From contig NZ_VLPS01000005.1 in the NCBI RefSeq assembly GCF_007570865.1, positions 1-64,000 on the forward strand: a stretch of DNA of 64,000 nt, read 5' to 3'. The translations under genes were made by a program, and so were the position numbers. Below, piece by piece: positions 57,988 to 64,000 of this stretch; position 1 is the stretch's first letter; each line of letters opens with the position of its first letter. This stretch comes from Atlantibacter subterraneus (lineage in GTDB: Bacteria; Pseudomonadota; Gammaproteobacteria; Enterobacterales; Enterobacteriaceae). Below the pieces are notes generated by a model. That model was not told the DNA's origin. It worked only from the letters and a program-made list of their open reading frames with translations, and did no database searches.

Positions 57988-59373
57988 ATGCGTGTACTGA
58001 TTAAAAACGGCATCGTTGTTAACGCCGACGGCCAGGCCCGCCAGGACGTGCTGATCGAAAGCGGCCATATCCGCCAGGTCGCTCCCGCCATTAACCCCGA
58101 ACTGCCCTGTGAAACCCTCGACGCCGAAGGGTGTTACGTGATGCCTGGCGGCATCGACGTGCATACCCATTTCAACATTGATGTCGGCATCGCCCGCAGC
58201 TGTGATGATTTTTTTACCGGTACCCGCGCCGCCGCGTGTGGCGGTACAACAACCATTATCGACCATATGGGATTTGGCCCGGCAGGCTGCAAACTGCGCC
58301 ACCAGCTTGAGGTGTATCACGGCTACGCCGCCCATAAAGCGGTGATCGACTACAGTTTCCACGGCGTGATCCAGCATATCAACCACGCCATTCTCGACGA
58401 GATCCCGATGATGGTAGAGGAAGGGATCAGCAGCTTTAAGCTCTACCTGACCTATCAGTTCAAACTTAACGACGACGAAGTATTGCAGGCCCTGCGTCGG
58501 CTGAAAGATGCCGGCGCGCTGACCACGGTTCACCCGGAAAACGACGCGGCAATCGCCCGCAAGCGGGCCGAGTTTATCGCCTCCGGTAAAACCGCGCCGA
58601 TGTACCACGCCCTCAGCCGTCCGCTGGAGTGTGAAGCCGAAGCCATCGCCCGGATGATCAACCTGGCGCATCTGTCAGGCGATGCGCCGCTGTATATCGT
58701 GCATCTCTCTAATGGCCTGGGGCTGGATTACTTACGGCTGGCGCGGGCGCAGCATCAGCCGGTGTGGGTGGAAACCTGCCCGCAGTATCTGCTGCTGGAT
58801 GAGCGCAGCTACCAGGCGGAGGATGCGCTGAAGTTTATTCTCAGCCCGCCGCTGCGCAACGTGCGCGAGCAGGACAAGCTGTGGTGCGGCATCGCCGACG
58901 GGGCGGTGGACGTGGTGGCGACCGACCACTGCACTTTTTCCATGGAGCAGCGCCAGCGTCTGTCTGGCGGCGATTTCAGCCGCTGCCCGAACGGCCTGCC
59001 CGGCGTGGAAAACCGCTTGCTGCTGCTGTTCTCCCACGGAGTGATGAGCGGGCGCATTTCCCCCGAGCGCTTTGTCGCCCTGACCAGCGCCAACCCGGCC
59101 AAACTGTTCGGCCTGTGGCCGCATAAGGGCCAGATTGCCCCCGGCGCGGACGGCGACATCGTGATTATCGACCCGCGCCGTACCACCACCATTCGCCACG
59201 AAAACCTGCACGACAACGCCGATTACTCCCCCTGGGAAGGCATGGTGTGCCAGGGCGAAATTCGCCAGACCCTGTCGCGCGGCAATACCGTTTTCCGTGA
59301 CGGCAAATTTACCGGTAGCCCCGGACAAGGGCGCTACCTGCGACGTAAACCGTTTAAACACCCCGTTCCCTGA
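57988..59373 (+). CDS. hyuA: D-phenylhydantoinase / dihydropyrimidinase HyuA
   Basis: A 461-residue cyclic amidohydrolase, equal to E. coli HyuA (ygeZ, hydA), starting at 57988 behind GGAG. Metal-binding motifs are DVHTHFNIDVG (H-x-H), the carbamylated lysine in SSFKLYLTYQ, and ATDHC. E. coli HyuA opens phenylhydantoin rings in vitro; in this cluster a hydantoin-like ring from urate breakdown is the likely natural substrate. A 15-codon upstream extension over the hairpin was rejected. Confidence 0.95.
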   Translation: MRVLIKNGIVVNADGQARQDVLIESGHIRQVAPAINPELPCETLDAEGCYVMPGGIDVHTHFNIDVGIARSCDDFFTGTRAAACGGTTTIIDHMGFGPAGCKLRHQLEVYHGYAAHKAVIDYSFHGVIQHINHAILDEIPMMVEEGISSFKLYLTYQFKLNDDEVLQALRRLKDAGALTTVHPENDAAIARKRAEFIASGKTAPMYHALSRPLECEAEAIARMINLAHLSGDAPLYIVHLSNGLGLDYLRLARAQHQPVWVETCPQYLLLDERSYQAEDALKFILSPPLRNVREQDKLWCGIADGAVDVVATDHCTFSMEQRQRLSGGDFSRCPNGLPGVENRLLLLFSHGVMSGRISPERFVALTSANPAKLFGLWPHKGQIAPGADGDIVIIDPRRTTTIRHENLHDNADYSPWEGMVCQGEIRQTLSRGNTVFRDGKFTGSPGQGRYLRRKPFKHPVP

Positions 59374-59426
59374 CCGGCAAAGTGGCGTAAACGGATGACC
59401 CCGAAACCCTACGAAGTGAGGAAAGG

Positions 59427-60359
59427 ATGAGTAAGAAAATTGTTCTCGCCCTGGGCGGGAATGCCCTTGGCGACGATCTGGCCGGGCAGATGGCAGCGGT
59501 AAAAACCACCTCCCAGGCGATAGTCGATTTAATCGCCCAGGGCCATCAGGTGGTGGTGACACACGGTAACGGTCCACAGGTCGGCATGATCAACCTGGCG
59601 TTTGAAGCCGCCGCCAAAACCGAGGCGCATACCCCGATGCTGCCGATGTCGGTCTGCGTGGCGCTCAGCCAGGGCTACATCGGCTACGATCTGCAAAACG
59701 CGCTGCGTGAAGAGCTGCTTTCGCGCCAGATGCCGATCCCGGTCGCTACCCTGATTACCCAGGTCGAAGTGGACGCTAACGATCCGGCGTTTCTTAATCC
59801 CACCAAGCCTATCGGTTCCTTCTTTAGCGAGCAGGAAGCCGCGCGTTTAACCCAGCAGGGCTACACCATGAAAGAGGATGCCGGTCGCGGCTACCGGCGC
59901 GTGGTGGCCTCACCGAAACCGGTGGATATCATCGAGAAAGAGACCGTTAAAGCGATGATGGAAGCGGGCCACGTGGTGATCACCGCAGGCGGCGGCGGTA
60001 TTCCGGTGATCCGCGAAGGCAATCACCTGCGCGGGGCCAGCGCGGTGATCGACAAAGACTGGGCCAGCGCCCGGCTGGCGGAGATGATCGACGCCGATAT
60101 GCTGATTATCCTCACCGCTGTAGAAAAAGTGGCGATCAACTTTGGCAAGCCCAACGAGCAGTGGCTCGATCGCCTGTCGCTGAACGACGCCCAGCGCTTT
60201 ATCGATGAAGGACATTTCGCCAAAGGGTCAATGCTGCCGAAAGTGGAAGCCGCCGCCGCGTTTGCCCGTTCACGTCCGGGCCGCGAGGCGCTGATCACCG
60301 TATTGAGCAAAGCGAAAGAAGGGATTGAAGGCAAAACCGGCACCATTATCAGCCAGTAA
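59427..60359 (+). CDS. yqeA: Carbamate kinase-like protein YqeA
   Basis: A 310-residue amino-acid-kinase protein, the E. coli length, of the carbamate kinase group (ArcC, YahI). Motifs are ALGGNALG, VVTHGNGPQVG and AVIDKDWASARLAEMIDADM. It would make ATP from carbamoyl phosphate, the energy-yielding end of a purine or carbamoyl pathway together with YgeW. The ribosome site GAGGAAAGG directly precedes ATG. A terminator follows, so it ends the ygeW operon. Confidence 0.94.
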   Translation: MSKKIVLALGGNALGDDLAGQMAAVKTTSQAIVDLIAQGHQVVVTHGNGPQVGMINLAFEAAAKTEAHTPMLPMSVCVALSQGYIGYDLQNALREELLSRQMPIPVATLITQVEVDANDPAFLNPTKPIGSFFSEQEAARLTQQGYTMKEDAGRGYRRVVASPKPVDIIEKETVKAMMEAGHVVITAGGGGIPVIREGNHLRGASAVIDKDWASARLAEMIDADMLIILTAVEKVAINFGKPNEQWLDRLSLNDAQRFIDEGHFAKGSMLPKVEAAAAFARSRPGREALITVLSKAKEGIEGKTGTIISQ

Positions 60360-60378
60360 ACTGTCATCCAGAAACAGC

Positions 60379-60403
60379 AAAGGGCGCCGCAGTGCCCTTT
60401 TTT
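60379..60403 (+). terminator. Terminator after yqeA
   Basis: Stem GGGCGC / GTGCCC (flanked by AAA and TTT) with six T following, between the convergent yqeA and yqeB. Confidence 0.9.
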
Positions 60404-60412
60404 ATTATGGCG

Positions 60413-62038
60413 TTATGCCACTGTCAGGACATCCTGAGTAGATTTCACCCTTTGATGCATCAGGGTCATCAGCGCTTCCAGCACGCCGCCGCCGATGGCA
60501 CGGGCCTTATCGGACACGCTGGTATAATCCGCCGCCGCGCCGCGCGGATCGATATCGCCGATTTTGAACCCGCCGCTCACCGCCAGGCCGTCGTTAAGCA
60601 AGCCGCGCACCATTCCCGCCAACGGCGCTTCGATGGGCGTGTCGCCAATATGGGCAATCACATCGCCTTCATTAACGATATCGCCCAGTTTGACAGACGC
60701 ACGCATGATCCCGGCGACCGGCGCGCGGATCACCCGGCGCGAGGTGTGACCCATAATATTGCCCGGGATGCCGGTATTTTCCTGAGCCGCCCCGTTATAA
60801 ATCACCTGCCCCAGCCAGTGCCCGCGATTGGTTTCGATCACCGCATGGCAATCTTTTCCGGCGGTAAAACCCGGCCCCAGCGCCAGGGTGATCGGTGCCA
60901 TGCCGCAGTGGGTGCCGGTATTTTCTTTGGCGAGGATGGCATCTACCAGGCAACCCGGCTCCAGCACGTTCAGCGAGGTGCAATTCGGGTCGATCAGCAC
61001 CGGCACTATCCCGCTGTCCGCCAGGGCAATCGCCTCTCTGGCGGAGGTGGTGCGTTTCGCCGTCACCCCTTCCACCACCATTTCGCCATCGAACACCGCC
61101 TGGGCAAACGCCACGGTACGGCGGATCACCGTAGGTTTATCCACTTCCAGCATGATCACTTTAAATCCGGCATGGAACAGGCGCAGCGCCACGCCGGTCG
61201 CGATATCCCCTGCCCCGCGGATCGCCACCCGCTGATGATGGGACGGATGCGCCGCCTGGCTCATCAGCCCACCCGACGCGTGGTTTTTAATCTGCAAAAT
61301 TTCCGCTAACACGCTGATGGCGATTTCCTGCGGGGTTTCCGCGCCGATGTTATAGCCGACGGGTGCATGGAACTGAGCCAGCTGTTCTTCACTTAACCCG
61401 CTTTCACGCATCTGGCGGATAAACACCTGGGCTTTGCGGCGGCTGGCCAGCAAGCCAAGCCAGGCGACAGGCTGGGTAATCAGTTTATCCAGCGCTTCAC
61501 GATCCTGGTTGTTGGTGGCGATCAGCACAAAGTTATCGGGCTTGATATCGAGGGCATCCACGGCGGCGGAAAACGACGCGGCGTGAAGCAGTTGCGTTGC
61601 TGGTGGGAAGAAATCCGGGTTAAGGCTTTCCGGGTAAATATCCGCCACTGAAATTTCGAACCCGAGCGGCTGCGCCGCCAGGGCAATCGCCCGGTTAACG
61701 TGGCCTGCGCCAATCAGTACCAGCCGGGGCCGCAGCCCGTGTACGCTGATGTACACTGACATCGCGCCGCCGCAGTCGGACCCGACCGCGTCGTCACCGT
61801 TGCGCGCCATGCGTCCGTGGAACAGCCGGGGTTTACGTTCGCGCATCGCCTCCAGCGCTTCGTCAATGACCCGGCGCTCCACCATGCCGCCACCGATAGT
61901 GCCGACGATGGAGCCATCCTGATGCACAATCATTTGCGCCGAATGACGCGGCGTGGAGCCGCGGCTATCGATAATTTGCGCCATGGCGAACGGGCAGTTT
62001 GTTTCTTCGAGTTTTGCAGCTTCAGTGAAAATATTCAT
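60413..62038 (-). CDS. yqeB: Molybdenum-hydroxylase maturation protein YqeB
   Basis: A 541-residue protein, the E. coli length, of the selenium-dependent molybdenum hydroxylase maturation family. The N-terminal part is XdhC/CoxI-like (GSTPRHSAQMIV, GTIGGGMVERRVI, then a Rossmann stretch RLVLIGAGHVNRAIA). A second nucleotide-binding motif (IRGAGDIATGVALRLFHAGF, about 270) opens the C-terminal half. The family is linked to insertion of sulfur or selenium at the molybdenum site. The start at 62038 is 8 codons inside the longest frame. It lies 49 bases behind yqeC and is cotranscribed. Confidence 0.93.
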   Translation of the reverse strand: MNIFTEAAKLEETNCPFAMAQIIDSRGSTPRHSAQMIVHQDGSIVGTIGGGMVERRVIDEALEAMRERKPRLFHGRMARNGDDAVGSDCGGAMSVYISVHGLRPRLVLIGAGHVNRAIALAAQPLGFEISVADIYPESLNPDFFPPATQLLHAASFSAAVDALDIKPDNFVLIATNNQDREALDKLITQPVAWLGLLASRRKAQVFIRQMRESGLSEEQLAQFHAPVGYNIGAETPQEIAISVLAEILQIKNHASGGLMSQAAHPSHHQRVAIRGAGDIATGVALRLFHAGFKVIMLEVDKPTVIRRTVAFAQAVFDGEMVVEGVTAKRTTSAREAIALADSGIVPVLIDPNCTSLNVLEPGCLVDAILAKENTGTHCGMAPITLALGPGFTAGKDCHAVIETNRGHWLGQVIYNGAAQENTGIPGNIMGHTSRRVIRAPVAGIMRASVKLGDIVNEGDVIAHIGDTPIEAPLAGMVRGLLNDGLAVSGGFKIGDIDPRGAAADYTSVSDKARAIGGGVLEALMTLMHQRVKSTQDVLTVA

Positions 62039-62087
62039 TGTTACCTCAATAGAAATATCCATTCGGCGCCCCGTTAAACCTGGGCTG

Positions 62088-62858
62088 CTATCTCACCACT
62101 CTGCGCGTGACGGGCGGGGTTTCCTGTACCGCCCCCTGCCAGATCGCGTCCACGTTGGTCGCCTCCAGCATCTCTTTCAGGGTTTGCTGATTCTCATATT
62201 GAGAAACGCGATTGATAAACCAGATCCGGCGGCAACCCGGCGGAGCCCCTTTAAACAGCCCCTGCGGATGCTGAACCAGCCGCCGCATGGCTGGCAAATC
62301 TAGCCGGTCTCCGGCGTTAAGCCCGGTAATCGCGGCAAAATGCGCCCAACGATGAACGTTATCTGGCCCAACCGGCTTACCGAACAGGTTGCCGCCGGTG
62401 ACCCCTATCACGCAGCTACTGGACTGAGGTATGCAAGGTTCATGCTCAGCGGGCGCTTTTATGGCAAAACCGCGAGCGCCGTCAGCTTCTATCAAAATGA
62501 CATCCAGATCCTGTTGCGCAATCAGGCGGTCTATGATTTCCGGCGCAAATCCGCGCACTTTGTTACGGGCGGCATTCCAGCCTGAGAAACAGGCCATCAG
62601 CGGCGACTGAAAACGTTCAGCGGGAAGTTGCGCAGGATCGCGACAAAGCGTTACCGGGCAGGACGGATCGGGCAGATACATCTGGGTGGTGGTAGTAATA
62701 AGCACGCGCCTGCCGGAATGACAAAATAATCCGGCTAACCTAAACAGCGTGCTGGTTTTCCCCCCCGCGCCTACCAGACTGATTATTGCAGGCGTGGCAA
62801 ATGCACTCACATCACATAACAAGACATCAGTATCCGGTATATTTTGGGTTATGGACAT
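62088..62858 (-). CDS. yqeC: Selenium-dependent hydroxylase accessory protein YqeC
   Basis: A 256-residue P-loop protein, the E. coli length, with start at 62858 behind GGAGCCCG. The Walker A-like motif is LVGAGGKTSTLFRLAGLF near residue 30 and a second conserved stretch is VILIEADGARGFAIKAPAEH. The family is found with YqeB and MocA in genomes with labile-selenium molybdenum hydroxylases. It diverges from mocA with only 23 bases between the start codons, so the promoters overlap the opposite coding sequences. Confidence 0.92.
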   Translation of the reverse strand: MSITQNIPDTDVLLCDVSAFATPAIISLVGAGGKTSTLFRLAGLFCHSGRRVLITTTTQMYLPDPSCPVTLCRDPAQLPAERFQSPLMACFSGWNAARNKVRGFAPEIIDRLIAQQDLDVILIEADGARGFAIKAPAEHEPCIPQSSSCVIGVTGGNLFGKPVGPDNVHRWAHFAAITGLNAGDRLDLPAMRRLVQHPQGLFKGAPPGCRRIWFINRVSQYENQQTLKEMLEATNVDAIWQGAVQETPPVTRRVVR

Positions 62859-62881
62859 CGGGCTCCAGGAACATAAATAAA

Positions 62882-63460
62882 ATGGTACCAATTGACTGCA
62901 TAATTACCGCTGCGGGTCTTTCATCCCGAATGGGGCAATGGAAAATGATACTACCCTGGCGGGATGGCACAATGCTTGATGCAAGTATCAAAAATGCCCT
63001 GCAATTCTGTTCGCGCATTATTCTGGTCACCGGATTTCGCCACGAAGAACTTGCGCAACGATATATCCATGATCCACAAATATTCATTGTTTATAACCCT
63101 GACTATCAATCAGGGCTACTCACTTCCGTGCAGGCTGGCGCGGCGCAGGTGATGACAGAATATTGCTATCTCACCCATGGCGATCTGCCCTGCCTGCAAC
63201 GCACTATTTTCAATAATCTCTGGCACTTGCGCGGCGATTATGCGCTTATGCCTCAATACCGTGGAAAGCCGGGCCACCCCATTTTACTGCCGCGTGAGCG
63301 CCTGTTACAGGCGGCCCGATTAACAGAAGTCCGTTCCATGCGCGAGGCATTAATGGCCGGAGAATATCGTTTCTGTGAAATGAATCACCCGGAAATAATT
63401 TTTGATGTTGATACGCCTGAAGATTTTATGGCGCTGCAAAATCAATATCGTGAAAATTAA
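62882..63460 (+). CDS. mocA: Molybdenum cofactor cytidylyltransferase MocA
   Basis: MocA (ygfJ) joins CMP to molybdenum cofactor to make the MCD form used by XDH-type enzymes in E. coli. With the start at 62882 it has 192 residues, as in E. coli. The nucleotide-binding signature ITAAGLSSRMGQWKM opens the protein, THGDLPCL is the metal-binding region, and FDVDTPEDF closes the fold. The site CAGGAAC precedes the ATG. It supplies the cofactor for XdhA encoded 13 kb away. Confidence 0.95.
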   Translation: MVPIDCIITAAGLSSRMGQWKMILPWRDGTMLDASIKNALQFCSRIILVTGFRHEELAQRYIHDPQIFIVYNPDYQSGLLTSVQAGAAQVMTEYCYLTHGDLPCLQRTIFNNLWHLRGDYALMPQYRGKPGHPILLPRERLLQAARLTEVRSMREALMAGEYRFCEMNHPEIIFDVDTPEDFMALQNQYREN

Positions 63461-63508
63461 ACAACAGAACAGAATATGTGGATAATTATTATTCTTTCCG
63501 CGCACCGC

Positions 63509-63526
63509 TTATCATTATGATAACGA
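63509..63526 (+). promoter_or_regulatory. Palindrome upstream of ygfK, candidate UacR site
   Basis: TTATCA-TTA-TGATAA (63509-63523) is a perfect inverted repeat, continuing with CGA. Fifteen bases are shared exactly with the site before xdhA. It is about 180 bases upstream of the ygfK -24 element. The 323-base gap 63461-63783 holds only this and the promoter. Confidence 0.62.
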
Positions 63527-63692
63527 TGCGTTAGTTTTGAGAAAATGCATTCTCCTGATGACACAGTATCCGGCCAATATAAACAGAGTGATTTTAATTC
63601 TCATTTGTGAGCTGTGAGATAATTCACAAACCCAGGCCAACTTTCGAGGCTTCTCACAAATCTGTTTATTACCCGCGCCCTGGATAAATAGC

Positions 63693-63707
63693 TGGTGCGA
63701 TTGTTGC
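63693..63707 (+). promoter_or_regulatory. Sigma-54 promoter of ygfK
   Basis: TGGTGC-GATTG-TTGC with 10 bases between GG and GC, matching -24/-12 spacing. It is 77 bases before the ygfK start. Confidence 0.82.
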
Positions 63708-63783
63708 TCCTTTAACGTAATCCACCGGACGTTAAATCACTGCCGGTAATTCCGATTAAAAATGTAACGTTAAGGAGAGGGCT

Positions 63784-64000
63784 ATGGGGGATATCATGCG
63801 TCCCGTCCCGTTTGAGGAACTTTTGACGCGCCTGTTCGATGAATACCACCAGCACCACACGATTTTTGGTATTCCTGAACAACAGTTTTATCAGACCGGG
63901 CATCACCAGCCGATTTCCGTGTTCGGCGAAACCTGCGCCACGCCCGTTGGCCCCGCTGCCGGACCGCATACCCAGCTTACCCAAAATATCGTCACCTCCT
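63784..64000 (+). CDS. ygfK: YgfK, FeS oxidoreductase (putative selenate reductase), 5' part
   Basis: Only the first 72 codons are inside the window. The start MGDIMRPVPFEELLTRLFDE, then FGIPEQQFY, SVFGETCATPVGPAAGPH and TQLTQNIVTS match E. coli YgfK, a protein of about 1030 residues with flavin and FeS domains similar to dihydropyrimidine dehydrogenase and glutamate synthase. It has been linked to selenate reduction and is required for anaerobic purine/uric acid breakdown. The ribosome site is AAGGAGAGGG. It probably leads the ygfK-ssnA-ygfM-xdhD group beyond the window. Confidence 0.95.
   Translation, partial: MGDIMRPVPFEELLTRLFDEYHQHHTIFGIPEQQFYQTGHHQPISVFGETCATPVGPAAGPHTQLTQNIVTS

Overview
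The window is chromosomal DNA of an enterobacterium close to Escherichia, Salmonella and Citrobacter. Protein lengths and gene order from amiC to ygfK follow the E. coli K-12 map almost gene for gene. A tyrosine phenol-lyase gene, known from Citrobacter freundii and Pantoea and absent from K-12, points to a Citrobacter-like genus. I cannot fix the species from sequence alone.

Layout. 1-50 is the 3' end of an initiator tRNA. 136-31,000 is conserved core: amiC, argA (with ArgR operators), recD-recB-ptrA-recC, the prepilin-like genes ppdA-ppdB-ygdB-ppdC, thyA-lgt, ptsP-rppH, a DnaA-box cluster matching DARS2, mutH, ygdR, tas, lplT-aas, the paired sRNAs omrA/omrB, galR, a GNAT gene, lysA/lysR and ygeA. 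From 32,800 to 37,600 the content becomes mixed: kdgF and kduD (uronate breakdown) with KdgR-like palindromes, a MazF/PemK-like toxin with an upstream antitoxin candidate, yqeF, and a phage-antirepressor-like gene. 37,600-47,043 is an accessory, AT-rich block: a TyrR-box-bearing tpl-tutB-pdxY-like set, two unlisted small ORFs, an IprA-family regulator and a 932-residue autotransporter. It ends at the 3' end of tRNA-Gly(CCC), the site next to which E. coli carries the ETT2 island.

47,197-64,000 returns to the K-12 order: ygeR (actS), xdhABC, ygeV (uacR), ygeW-ygeX-ygeY-hyuA-yqeA, convergent yqeC-yqeB, mocA and the start of ygfK. This is the anaerobic purine/uric-acid catabolic cluster. I see sigma-54 promoters (-24/-12) before xdhA, ygeW and ygfK. 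A 15-base sequence containing a TGATAA half-site is identical upstream of xdhA and ygfK. Both fit control by the sigma-54 activator YgeV/UacR.

The least explained part is 41,989-42,418. On the minus strand a 25-codon ORF has a good ribosome site, a -35/-10 promoter with 17-base spacing, a perfect CRP core over the expected start site and a 10-bp hairpin at its end. It resembles the dual-function AzuC/AzuR RNA in design. On the plus strand a 36-codon ORF with a strong ribosome site follows the pdxY-like gene.
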